A stretch of 64,000 nucleotides of DNA from contig MOEB01000020.1 of NCBI GenBank assembly GCA_001939945.1, positions 1-64,000 on the forward strand. The letters are read 5' to 3'. The notes under the pieces are model-generated. The model saw nothing but the letters and a program-made list of their open reading frames with translations, was not told the DNA's origin and did not search any database. The stretch is from Aerophototrophica crusticola. Its GTDB lineage: Bacteria > Pseudomonadota > Alphaproteobacteria > Azospirillales > Azospirillaceae. Position 1 is the stretch's first letter. Every line of letters starts with the position of its first letter. The position numbers were made by a program, and so were the translations under genes. Positions 8,692 through 17,042 of this stretch are shown here, piece by piece.

Positions 8692-9811
8692 ATGCGGGCC
8701 GAGATCCAAGCGGTGGCCGAGGACATCGAAAAGTCCTTGTCCCTGCTGAGGAGGCATCTTTGACTGGGAGAAATCCCTCTTCCGCCTCGACGAACTGAAC
8801 GCGCTGACCGAAGACCCCAACCTCTGGAACGACCCGGAGCGGGCGCAGAAGCTGCTGCGTGAGAAGAACCAGCTCGACACCGCCCTGACCGGCACCAAGG
8901 GCGTGGAGAAGGACTTGAAGGACGCCCTGGAGCTGGCCGAACTGGCCGAGCTGGAGGGTGACCAGGCCATGCTGGACGAGGTCCAGGCATCCCTGGCCGG
9001 CGTGCGTGACCGCGCCGCCAAGCTGGAGCTGGAAAGCCTGCTGTCCGGTGAGGCCGACGCCAACGACTGCTTCGTGGAGGTGAACTCCGGCGCCGGCGGC
9101 ACCGAGTCCCAGGACTGGGCCAACATGCTGCTGCGCATGTACACCCGCTGGGCGGAGCAGCACGGCTACAAGGTGGAGCTGCTGGACGAGACGCCGGGCG
9201 AAGAGGCCGGCATCAAGTCCGCCACCATCCAGGTGAAGGGTCACAATGCCTATGGCTGGCTGAAGACCGAATCGGGCGTGCACCGGCTGGTGCGCATCAG
9301 CCCGTTCGACAGCCAGGCGCGCCGGCACACCAGCTTCTCCTCCGTCTCGGTGACCCCCGTGATCGACGACAAGATCGTGGTGGACATCAACGAGAAGGAC
9401 GTGAAGACCGACACATACCGCTCGTCGGGCGCCGGCGGCCAGCACGTCAACAAGACGGACTCCGCCGTCCGCCTGACCCACCTGCCCACGGGCATCGTGG
9501 TCGCCTGCCAGCAGGAGCGCAGCCAGCACAAGAACCGGGCCAAGGCCTGGGACATGCTGCGTGCCCGCATCTATGAGATGGAGCTGCGCAAGCGGGAGGA
9601 GGCGGCGGCCGCCCTGGAGGCGACGAAGACGGAGATCGGCTGGGGCCACCAGATCCGGTCTTACGTCCTGCAGCCCTACCAGATGGTGAAGGATCTCCGC
9701 ACCGCTGTGGAGACCAGTGACAGCGGCGGCGTGCTGGATGGCGACCTGGACCAGTTCCTCCAGGCAGCCCTGGCCCACCGCATCAAAGGGCATGAGGACG
9801 CGGCGGCGTAA
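8692..9811 (+). CDS. prfB: Peptide chain release factor 2 with programmed +1 frameshift
   Basis: Releases peptides at UGA and UAA. ORF 1 starts at ATG 8692 and encodes 23 residues to an in-frame TGA at 8761-8763. The site CTT TGA C is preceded by an internal AGGAGG (8750-8755), the classical autoregulatory RF2 arrangement: scarce RF2 lets the ribosome slip +1 and continue as [15 protein letters not shown]. Total about 372 aa. The downstream part shows the RF2 recognition motif SPF ([12 protein letters not shown]) and the catalytic GGQ ([15 protein letters not shown]). The interrupted frame is functional, not a pseudogene. Follows ompW and the family II repeat. Confidence 0.97.
8750..8764 (+). 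promoter_or_regulatory. RF2 programmed frameshift site
   Basis: AGGAGG CAT CTT TGA C: an internal Shine-Dalgarno-like hexamer three bases before the slippery CTT, followed by the stop codon and C, as in Escherichia coli prfB. Confidence 0.95.
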
Positions 9812-9838
9812 CAACCGACCGGTCCGGGTTACGCTTGG

Positions 9839-9876
9839 TGGCGGCGGTTCCCCTAGGGGCCGCCGCCATTTTCTTT
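9839..9876 (+). terminator. Rho-independent terminator after prfB
   Basis: Nine-bp stem TGGCGGCGG / CCGCCGCCA with a self-complementary loop (CCCCTAGGGG), followed by TTTTCTTT. Confidence 0.9.
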
Positions 9877-9951
9877 AGGTCACGTGTTTGGGTCGGCTAG
9901 CACAAGGACAGGATGTTGGACTTACAGAACGGTTGCCTAAACAAACGATAG

Positions 9952-9979
9952 TTGCCAAAGAATTATGCACTCCTATACT
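9952..9979 (+). promoter_or_regulatory. Candidate sigma-70-type promoter of the chemoreceptor gene
   Basis: TTGCCA at 9952-9957 and TATACT at 9974-9979, spacer 16 bp, in a locally AT-rich stretch; it would start transcription about 65 bp before the ATG at 10053. Confidence 0.5.
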
Positions 9980-10052
9980 TTCGTCTAGGATGCCCTCATC
10001 CGAATTCGCTATCATCGTCCCCGCCGAATCTCACCTGCCGCGACGGTGATGC

Positions 10053-12056
10053 ATGCCCACCGCTGATTTCCTGCGCAACCTGACCATCCCCCAACGCTTG
10101 TCCGCCATCGTCGGCGTGTTCGTGCTGGGCATCCTGCTGCTGATCGCGTTCAGCCTGTATGCCCTCCAGGGTTCGGTCATGGACGGACGCAAGACCCTGG
10201 CCCAGTCCGCCGTGCAATCGGCGCACAGCGTGGTCGCCGCCTATGGGGAGCGGGAGGCCAAGGGCACCCTGTCCAGGGCCGACGCGCAGGCCGCGGCCTT
10301 GGCGGCCCTGCGCGCCATGCGCTTCGACGGCGGGGAATATGTCTGGGTGAACGACACCCGTCACGTCATGGTCATGCACCCGGTCAAGCCGGAGCTGGAC
10401 GGCAAGGACATGTCCGGTTTCAAGGACCCGGCCGGCACCCAGATCTTCCAGCTTTTCGTCAGCACGGCAACGGCTGCCGAGGCAGGCGGCTTCGTGGATT
10501 ACATGTGGCCCAAGCCCGGCCATGACGAACCGGTGGCCAAGACCTCCTATGTCCGCCAGTACCAGCCCTGGGGCTGGGTCATCGGTTCCGGCGTCTATGT
10601 GGACGAGGTCCAGGCGGAGGCCTGGCGGGAATCGGTGATGGTGCTGGCGGAGGCCTTTATCGTCTCCACCCTGGCCATCCTGCTGGCCGTTTGGGTGGGG
10701 CGGGACCTGCTGCGCGCCTTCGGCCGCCTCACGACCGCCACCCAGAGGCTGGCGGACGGGGCGCTGGAGACGGAGATCGCCGACAGCGACCTGCGGAATG
10801 AGATCGGCGCCATGGCCCGCGCCCTCACCATCTTCCGTGACGGCCTCGCCACCGCCCGCCGCCTCGCCAGGGAACAGGCCGCGGAGCAGGAGGCCAAGCT
10901 GCGCCGGCAGGAGGCGCAGGAACAGCTCGCCCGCGACTTCAACGCCGCGGTCAGCGGGCAGCTCCGCGCCGTCGCCGCCGCCGCGACGGAGCTGGAGGCC
11001 ACCGCCGCTTCCCTGTTGCAGCAGGCGGAACAGACCGGCAGCCTGTCCGACCGGGTGGCCGACCAGGCCGGCCAGGCCCGGTCCAACTCGGAGGCCGTGG
11101 CCGCGGCGGCGGAGGAGCTGACCGCCTCCACCGGCGAGATCGGCCACCAGGTGGAACGCACCACCATGACCACGGGGGAGGCGGTGGAGAACGCCGCCCA
11201 GGCGGAGACCATCGTCAAGGACCTGGCCGCCGTGGTCACGGACGTGAACGCCGTCGTCTCCTTCATCCAGGACATCGCCGCCCAGACCAACCTGCTGGCC
11301 CTGAACGCCACCATCGAGGCTGCCCGCGCCGGGGAGGCCGGCAAGGGTTTCGCCGTGGTGGCGGGGGAGGTCAAGGCCCTTGCCAACCAGACCGCCCGGG
11401 CGACGGAGGACATCCAGGCCAAGGTGCAGGCCGTGCAGGCGGCCGCCGCCCATGCCGGCCAAGCCATCAACGCCATCGCCCGCACCGTCGCCGCGGTGGA
11501 TGAGAGCAGCACCGCCATCGCCTCCGCCGTGACGGAGCAGGGCGCCGCGACGGATGAGATCAGCCGCAACATCCACCACGCCGCCCACATGACGGCGGAG
11601 GTGGCGGCCAGCATGGGCCAGATGCGGGAAAGCGCCATCTCCACCAAGGCGGCCTCCACCCAGCTCTTCGCCGCCGCCGGCGAGCTGTCGGAGAAGGCCG
11701 AGGGGCTGCGGCGGGAGGTGGAGGACTTCCTGTCCGCCATGGCCAGCGCCCAGGATCGCCGCCGCTTCGCCCGCCGCGACATGGACCTGCCGGCCGCCCT
11801 GACCCTGCCCGGCAACCGCAAGGACCCGTCCCGCACCGGCCAGGGCCGCCTGCTGAACCTGTCCGACGGCGGCGCCGCCGTGCGCGTGGACCTGCCGGCC
11901 CATGTGGGGGAGGAAGTGACCCTGGAGCTGTCCGGCGAGACCCTGGCCGGCCGCGTCGTGGACGTCACAGACGGCGTCATCCGCCTGCAATTCCGCCACG
12001 ACGACCGCACCACCGCCGCCGTCCACAAGCTGCATGACCGGCTGCTGGCCGCGTAA
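10053..12056 (+). CDS. Methyl-accepting chemotaxis protein with sCache_2 sensor and C-terminal PilZ domain
   Basis: 667 aa. TM1 at about 15-37. A periplasmic single-Cache domain covers about 40-190, with the family hallmark around [22 protein letters not shown]2 at about 192-214, then HAMP. The signalling hairpin tip reads [20 protein letters not shown] and QTARATEDI is also present. Residues about 568-667 form a PilZ domain: RRFARRD gives the c-di-GMP-binding Arg motif and NLSDGGAAV the D/NxSxxG motif. The protein can therefore couple an external signal and cellular c-di-GMP to the CheA/CheW array. Chemoreceptors with PilZ tails are established in Azospirillum (for example Tlp1). Monocistronic; no che genes nearby. 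Ligand unknown. Confidence 0.95.
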   Translation: MPTADFLRNLTIPQRLSAIVGVFVLGILLLIAFSLYALQGSVMDGRKTLAQSAVQSAHSVVAAYGEREAKGTLSRADAQAAALAALRAMRFDGGEYVWVNDTRHVMVMHPVKPELDGKDMSGFKDPAGTQIFQLFVSTATAAEAGGFVDYMWPKPGHDEPVAKTSYVRQYQPWGWVIGSGVYVDEVQAEAWRESVMVLAEAFIVSTLAILLAVWVGRDLLRAFGRLTTATQRLADGALETEIADSDLRNEIGAMARALTIFRDGLATARRLAREQAAEQEAKLRRQEAQEQLARDFNAAVSGQLRAVAAAATELEATAASLLQQAEQTGSLSDRVADQAGQARSNSEAVAAAAEELTASTGEIGHQVERTTMTTGEAVENAAQAETIVKDLAAVVTDVNAVVSFIQDIAAQTNLLALNATIEAARAGEAGKGFAVVAGEVKALANQTARATEDIQAKVQAVQAAAAHAGQAINAIARTVAAVDESSTAIASAVTEQGAATDEISRNIHHAAHMTAEVAASMGQMRESAISTKAASTQLFAAAGELSEKAEGLRREVEDFLSAMASAQDRRRFARRDMDLPAALTLPGNRKDPSRTGQGRLLNLSDGGAAVRVDLPAHVGEEVTLELSGETLAGRVVDVTDGVIRLQFRHDDRTTAAVHKLHDRLLAA

Positions 12057-12196
12057 GTCCCCCTCTCCCCACCGGGGAGAGGTCGGACGCGCAGCGTCCG
12101 GGTGAGGGGGTGGTGCCGCGGCACCGACCTCCGCAGTCTTCCTGCTCCCGGCCCCCCCCTCACCCCAACCCTCTCCCCGGAGGGGAGAGGGGGTAG
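12057..12196. repeat. Family III GC-rich intergenic repeat pair (CTCTCCCC ... GGGGAGAG)
   Basis: Two inverted copies of a CCCTCTCCCC(A)CCGGGGAGAGG-GGTGAGGGGG element, the left with an extra hairpin GGACGCGCAGCGTCC. It fills the gap between the convergent chemoreceptor and DUF885 genes. A related copy lies at 49229-49274. Such elements are widespread in proteobacterial intergenic DNA. Confidence 0.7.
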
Positions 12197-12209
12197 AGGC
12201 CGTGGCCCG

Positions 12210-14048
12210 TCACGCCCCCCGCCGGCTCTCCACCCACTGGCCCACCACCTCCTCCAGGATCGGCAGGGTGACGCTGCCGTTGGTCAGGACGGCGTCGTGG
12301 AACCCGCGCAGGTCGAAGCGGGGGCCCAGCTTGGCCTTGGCCTGCTCCCGCAGTTCCAGGATGCGGTTCATGCCCACCTTGTAGGCGGTGGCCTGGCCCG
12401 GCCAGACGAAGTAGCGCTCGATCTCGTTCTCGTTGTCGGCCAGGCTGTTGGCCGTGTTGTCGTTCATCCACTGGATGGCCTGCTCCCGGGTCCACTGCTT
12501 GGCGTGGATGCCGCTGTCCACCACCAGCCGCCCGGCACGGAACAGCTCGGAACAGATGCGCCCCGCCTCGGAGATGGGCTCCTTGTAGAAGCCGTGCTCC
12601 TTGGCCAGCCGTTCCGTGTACATGGCCCAGCCCTCGCCATAGGCGGTGTCGAAGCTGAAGCGGCGGAAGGTGGGCAGGCCCGTCATCTCCTGGGCGATGG
12701 CCACCTGCATGTGGTGGCCCGGGATGGCCTCATGGTAGCAGAGCGCCTCCAGGTCGTGCCGCGTCTGCACGCTCATGTCCGACAGGTTGGCATAGAACAC
12801 GCCTGGCCGGCTGCCGTCCGGGCTGGACTGCTCATAGAAGGCGGACGGGGTCGCCTTCTCCCGGAACGCCTCCACCGGCTTCACCACCACGGGGGCCTTG
12901 GGCTTGGTGCCGAACAGCTCATCCAGCCGGGCACGCATGGCATCGATATAGCCGGTGGCCGTGGCCAGGTACTCCTTGCGCCCTTCCTCCGTGTCCGGGA
13001 AGCGGAAGGACTTGTCCGTGCGCAGGTGCGTGAAGAACTCCTGCACCGTGCCCTTGAAGCCCAGCTTGGGCAGGACCTGCCGCAACTCCTCATGCAGCCG
13101 CGCCGTCTCCTTCAGGCCCAGCGCATGGATCGCCTCCGGCGCCAGGGGCAGGGAGGTGTGGTTCAGGATCATGGCCTGGTAATAGGCGGCACCGTCCGGC
13201 AGGGACCAGGCGCCCCGGCTCTCCTTCTGCCGGGCCGACAGCCCCTCCACCACGGTGATGAAGCGCTGGTAAGCCGGGGCCATCCGCTCCGCCAGCGCCT
13301 TCGTCCCGGCGGTGGCCAGGGCGTCCTTCTCCGCCGCCGGGGCGTCCACCGCCGCCAGCTTCTCCTTCAGGTTCGCCAGCAGGGCCGTGTCAGGCTTGCC
13401 CGCCTGGAACGGCGCGCCCTCCAGTACCGCCTTGGCCGAGATCAGCAGGCGGTTGTAGCTGAAGGCCGGCAGCAGGATGCCGCGATTGGCCTGTTCCGTC
13501 AGGTAGGTGCTGGCCGCGTCCATCACCTCCGGGATGCGCTCCAGCCGGGCCACATAATCCTTGGCGTCGGCCAGCGACTCGATGGCGTGGAAGCCGATCA
13601 GGAAGGACGGGATGCCCGTGTGCGGGCCGTACAGATGGCTCACCCCGCATTCATGGAAGCGCCAGGGGTGCAGGCGGATGCGCTCCGCCATCTGGTTCTC
13701 GAACAGCCGATGGCTGACCCGCGCCGCCGGGGACAGGCGGGACAGGTCGAAGCCCTTCAGCCGCTCCAGGTTCGCCTTTGATATGGCCTGCGTCTCTTCC
13801 CGGAACGCCTCATCCACCACGGTCCAGCGGTCATGGGGGCCGGGCATCTCCAACTGGGTGCGCAGTTGCGGGTCCCGCGTCAGGTCGCGCTGCCAGGCCT
13901 CCTCCAGGAAGGCGTTCAACCGCTCATCATCCGGACCGGGCGCCGCCGGCGCGCGCGGCGCCTGCGCCAGGGCGGACAGGGCCAGCGGGGCGGCGGACAG
14001 GGCCAACAGGCTGGCCAGGGTGGTGCGGCGGGTCATGGCGATGGACAT
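12210..14048 (-). CDS. DUF885 family metallopeptidase-like protein
   Basis: 612 aa. The N-terminus MTRRTTLASLLALSAAPLAL is an export signal with a TRRTTL motif compatible with the Tat pathway. The rest is largely helical and contains the DUF885 signature CYHEAIPGHHMQVA, where HExxxGHH-type His and Glu residues resemble a zinc site, plus AYGEGWAMYTE and the downstream GQATAYKVG. These features match the DUF885 family, whose members are annotated as carboxypeptidase-like; substrate is unknown. I place the start at 14048 (MSIAM); the ATG at 14036 is an alternative. Upstream in-frame sequence is not convincing. Convergent with the chemoreceptor gene. Confidence 0.88.
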   Translation of the reverse strand: MSIAMTRRTTLASLLALSAAPLALSALAQAPRAPAAPGPDDERLNAFLEEAWQRDLTRDPQLRTQLEMPGPHDRWTVVDEAFREETQAISKANLERLKGFDLSRLSPAARVSHRLFENQMAERIRLHPWRFHECGVSHLYGPHTGIPSFLIGFHAIESLADAKDYVARLERIPEVMDAASTYLTEQANRGILLPAFSYNRLLISAKAVLEGAPFQAGKPDTALLANLKEKLAAVDAPAAEKDALATAGTKALAERMAPAYQRFITVVEGLSARQKESRGAWSLPDGAAYYQAMILNHTSLPLAPEAIHALGLKETARLHEELRQVLPKLGFKGTVQEFFTHLRTDKSFRFPDTEEGRKEYLATATGYIDAMRARLDELFGTKPKAPVVVKPVEAFREKATPSAFYEQSSPDGSRPGVFYANLSDMSVQTRHDLEALCYHEAIPGHHMQVAIAQEMTGLPTFRRFSFDTAYGEGWAMYTERLAKEHGFYKEPISEAGRICSELFRAGRLVVDSGIHAKQWTREQAIQWMNDNTANSLADNENEIERYFVWPGQATAYKVGMNRILELREQAKAKLGPRFDLRGFHDAVLTNGSVTLPILEEVVGQWVESRRGA

Positions 14049-14233
14049 GGCGGTTCCGGCAAGCGTCGGGGGCGGGCCCGGGCATCCTAGCCTGACCGCA
14101 GGAAGCGCCAACCGGCAAGGTGTAACGGACGTGTAAACGGTCCCGTAAACGGGAACTCCCCGACGACACTGCCATTCTCTTGCCACCAGACCGCGCCAGC
14201 CTTTCCCGGTTTGACAAACCCAGGAATCCCGCC

Positions 14234-14776
14234 ATGACCGCCCGCGCCTTGCCCCTGATCCTGGCCGCCAGCCTGATTGCCGCGCCGGCCACGCTGGCCC
14301 AGACCCGCGACCCCGGGGTGCGGATGCGGGACTGTGCCGAGACCAGCCTGACCCCCGACCAGCAGGCCGCCCTGGTCAAGGCCACGCAGCAGGAGCTGGC
14401 CATCTCCGGGTTCGATGCCGGCAAACCCGACGGCACCTATGGCCGCGGCACGGCCCAGGCCATCCGGGCCTACCAGAAGGCCGCCGGCATGCCCGTCACG
14501 GGCTGCCCCAGCCAGTTGCTGTTGGAACGGCTGCGCTTCGGCATGCCCAAGATTTACTCCCCCACCCGGCCCCAAGCCCCCTCCGACGTGGTCCTGATCC
14601 AGGAGGAACTGCTGCGCCGCGGCTACTGGCCCGGCCCGGCAGACGGCCGCGCGGGCAAGCTGACGGAGGAAGCCATCCGCCAGTTCCAGGTGGACACGGA
14701 CCAACCCCTGACCGGCGAACCCACACCGCAGATCCTGACCCAACTCAAGGTGGGGAACCAGAACGCGCGGCGGTGA
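14234..14776 (+). CDS. Exported peptidoglycan-binding domain protein
   Basis: 180 aa with a signal peptide (MTARALPLILAASLIAAPAT, cleavage near LAQ). Two PG_binding_1-like repeats follow: about residues 45-95 (QQELAISGFDAGKPDGTYG ... AIRAYQKAAG) and about 115-170 (IQEELLRRGYWPGPADG ... AIRQFQ). No catalytic domain is attached, so it is probably a periplasmic cell-wall-binding accessory protein. Divergent from the DUF885 gene (185 bp apart). Ends just before a family I repeat. Confidence 0.85.
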   Translation: MTARALPLILAASLIAAPATLAQTRDPGVRMRDCAETSLTPDQQAALVKATQQELAISGFDAGKPDGTYGRGTAQAIRAYQKAAGMPVTGCPSQLLLERLRFGMPKIYSPTRPQAPSDVVLIQEELLRRGYWPGPADGRAGKLTEEAIRQFQVDTDQPLTGEPTPQILTQLKVGNQNARR

Positions 14777-14785
14777 TCCCTTCTT

Positions 14786-14873
14786 GTACGTCGGATTGGC
14801 GAAGCTTAATCCGACACCCATCCGGCGCCGGAAGCTGTCGGACTACGGCGCATCCGCGCCTAATCCGACCTAC
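14786..14873. repeat. Family I palindromic repeat, copy 1
   Basis: Two opposed hairpins: GTACGTCGGATTGGCG ... TTAATCCGACA, then TGTCGGACTACG ... CCTAATCCGACCTAC. The outer ends are inverted copies of GTAGGTCGGATTA. Lies between convergent genes; its right end carries the stop codon of the DUF455 gene (TAG, minus strand, 14872-14870). Confidence 0.88.
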
Positions 14874-15688
14874 GAGGCCAACGGCTCGTACCAATCCATG
14901 GGGAAGCCGGCCTTGCCGCGGCTGACGTCGTTGAAGGGCCGCTTCAGCTCGCCCTTGAAATAGGTCCGGACCAACTCCTGCCACCAGGCCCCGGCATCGC
15001 GCCCCGCCGCGTCGGCGCAAGCCTGGAACCAGCGGCGGCCGGCGGCCACGTGGCCGATCTCCTCGTCATGGATGGTCTGGAGCACCTGGCCGCTCTCCGG
15101 GTCGCCGGCCTTGTGCAGGCTGCCCACCATGGAAGGGGTCACGTCAAGGCCGCGCGCCTCCAGCACCATGGGGACCACGGCCAGCCGGGCCGGCAGGTCG
15201 TGGGCCGTGGCCTCGCTGGCCTGCCACAGCCCGTCATGGGCCGGCAACTCGCCATAACCGCTCCCCATCGCCTCCAGCCGCCCCTGCAACAGGGCGTGGT
15301 GCTTGGCCTCGTCATCCGCCACGGTGACCCAGTCGTCGTAGAAGGCGCGGGGCAGGGGGCTTCCATCGGGCAAGGCCTGGAACCGGGCGACGATGTCCCA
15401 GGCCAGGTCGATGGCGTTCAGTTCGATATGCGCCAGGGCATGCAGCAGCGCCACCCGCCCCGCCAAGCTCTGCGCCTTGCGCCGCTTCGGCATGTCCCGG
15501 GGCAGCAGCAACTGCGGCCGCTCGGGCCGCGCCGGCCGGTCGGGCGGGCGCGCCATCCCCACCGCCGCGATCCGCCCCTCCCGCCACGCCGCCGCGAAGG
15601 CACGGGTCAGCCGTACCTTGTCAGCCGGGGCGGCGGTGGTCAGCACCGCCACGGCGGCGTGGGAAAGGGTCTGGGGCAGGGTGTCCAT
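14870..15688 (-). CDS. DUF455 ferritin-like domain protein
   Basis: 272 aa, predicted four-helix-bundle di-iron-type protein. Spaced acidic/His pairs fit ferritin-like ligands: ALAHIELNAIDLAWD, VADDEAKHHALL, MVLEARGLDV and IHDEEIGHVAAG. No signal peptide. The DUF455 family has no settled function. I start at the ATG 15688 (MDTLPQTLSH); the in-frame upstream ATG lacks conserved sequence. The stop TAG is formed by the end of a family I repeat. Confidence 0.87.
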   Translation of the reverse strand: MDTLPQTLSHAAVAVLTTAAPADKVRLTRAFAAAWREGRIAAVGMARPPDRPARPERPQLLLPRDMPKRRKAQSLAGRVALLHALAHIELNAIDLAWDIVARFQALPDGSPLPRAFYDDWVTVADDEAKHHALLQGRLEAMGSGYGELPAHDGLWQASEATAHDLPARLAVVPMVLEARGLDVTPSMVGSLHKAGDPESGQVLQTIHDEEIGHVAAGRRWFQACADAAGRDAGAWWQELVRTYFKGELKRPFNDVSRGKAGFPMDWYEPLAS

Positions 15689-15912
15689 GCCCGCCAGATG
15701 GGCGCGATGCGCGACTGTCGTCAAGACTTTGCAGGGCACGGGAGGTCACCCCGGGCTTGACCCGGGGCCCTGGGGATCGGTCGATGCAGGGCACCGAAAG
15801 CCCTTTTCCCTTATCCTGTGATCCGCTGCCGCCCCTTGGCAAATCCGCTTTCCCAAGGGTCCCGGCTCAAGGCCGGGATGACATCAGGTGACCTGCACAC
15901 GAAGGGGGGCTT
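15689..15912. other. Gene-free spacer
   Basis: Contains a GGTCACCCCGGGCTTGACCCGGGG ... TCCCGGCTCAAGGCCGGGATGACAT inverted motif pair of the kind common in alphaproteobacterial intergenic DNA; no gene supported. Confidence 0.5.
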
Positions 15913-16125
15913 TCACTCCCCCTGCTTCAGATAATACTCCGCCGGCATCTTCGGCGTGTAGTAATGGCCGGATTCCATCAGGGCGCGCTCCTTCTGCGCC
16001 TGGACATGGTCCAGCACGGGAAGGGACCAGGCGGCGCCCAGCATGCCCACCCAGATCAGGGCAGTGATGGCGCGGTCCTTCAGGGTGGCGGGGGCAGCGG
16101 GGGCGGTCTCGGCAGTGCTGGTCAT
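15913..16125 (-). CDS. Small membrane protein, unknown function
   Basis: 70 aa. Starts MTSTAETAPAAPATLKDR and has one predicted transmembrane helix (about residues 20-38, ALIWVGMLGAAWSLPVL), then a hydrophilic tail (AQKERALMESGHYYTPKM). The ATG is the only good start and codon use looks like that of neighbouring genes. I do not recognise a family. It stands alone between the DUF455 gene and cysQ. Confidence 0.6.
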   Translation of the reverse strand: MTSTAETAPAAPATLKDRAITALIWVGMLGAAWSLPVLDHVQAQKERALMESGHYYTPKMPAEYYLKQGE

Positions 16126-16262
16126 GGCGCGGGTCCGTTCCGTCGTGTGACGGCATGAATGCGCCTTATTGATTGCCCAGGGCTTAACCGCGGTGGGGCC
16201 GGGCCGCGACCGCGGTGGGACATTTTCGGGGCGGTCCCGCCATCTTCCTTAACGAGGCCCCG

Positions 16263-17042
16263 TCACCCGCCCCGCGCCACGAAATGGGGGTTGAGGAAGC
16301 CCGGCTTGCCATAGGGCAGGGGCTGCCCGTCCATGGTGTCCACGGCCCCGCCGGCGCCCAGCAGCACGGCATGGCCGGCGGCGGTGTCCCACTCGCAGGT
16401 GGGGCCCAGGCGGGGGTACAGGTCGCCGCGCCCCTCGGCGATGCGGCAGAACTTCAGGCTGCTGCCTGCCACCACCCGCTCCGCCACCCGCAGGTTGGCC
16501 AGGTAGCCGTCAAGCTCCCGGTTATCGGCATGGGACCGGCTGGTCAGCACCGTCAGCCCCTCCGGCGGCACCGGCCGCACCCGGATCGGCTCATCCGCCT
16601 GCCCCGGCAGACCGCGCAGGGCCGTCCCCGGACCGGCGGCGGCGAAGCACTCCCCCGTGACCGGCAGCAGCACCACGCCCAGCACGGGCGTGCCGTCCCG
16701 CACCAGGGCGATGTTCACCGTGAACTCCCCGTTGCGGCGGATGAATTCCTTGGTGCCGTCCAGCGGGTCCACCAGCCAGAAGGTGCCGCCGGTCACGTCC
16801 GGCGTCAGCCCGGCGGCGGCCTCTTCCTCCGACACCACGGGGATGTCCGGGGTCAGGCAGCGCAGCACCGGCAGGATCACCGCCTCTGCCGCGTGGTCGG
16901 CGGCGGTCACCGGGCTGCCGTCCGCCTTGCGGGTCGTATCGCAGCCCGCCTCGTAATGCAGCAGGATGGCTTTCGCCGCCTCCTCCGCGGCGCGGCGGAC
17001 GGGGGGCAGCAGGGCGGGGAGGTCGAGGGGCATCAAGGTCAC
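16263..17042 (-). CDS. cysQ: 3'(2'),5'-bisphosphate nucleotidase CysQ
   Basis: 259 aa inositol-monophosphatase-fold enzyme that dephosphorylates PAP/PAPS, protecting cells during sulfate assimilation. Metal-site motifs are present: EEEAAAG region (about residue 72), DPLDGTKEF (about 92-100) and WDTAAGHAV (about 215). The GTG start (17042) overlaps the TGA of the upstream molybdenum-hydroxylase gene by four bases (GTGA), so the two are probably translationally coupled; the ATG at 17033 is an alternative start. Confidence 0.92.
   Translation of the reverse strand: MTLMPLDLPALLPPVRRAAEEAAKAILLHYEAGCDTTRKADGSPVTAADHAAEAVILPVLRCLTPDIPVVSEEEAAAGLTPDVTGGTFWLVDPLDGTKEFIRRNGEFTVNIALVRDGTPVLGVVLLPVTGECFAAAGPGTALRGLPGQADEPIRVRPVPPEGLTVLTSRSHADNRELDGYLANLRVAERVVAGSSLKFCRIAEGRGDLYPRLGPTCEWDTAAGHAVLLGAGGAVDTMDGQPLPYGKPGFLNPHFVARGG

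Noticed and set aside
8761..8763. In-frame TGA that would make prfB a pseudogene
   Set aside because: The surrounding AGGAGG...CTTTGAC is the conserved programmed frameshift site of RF2.
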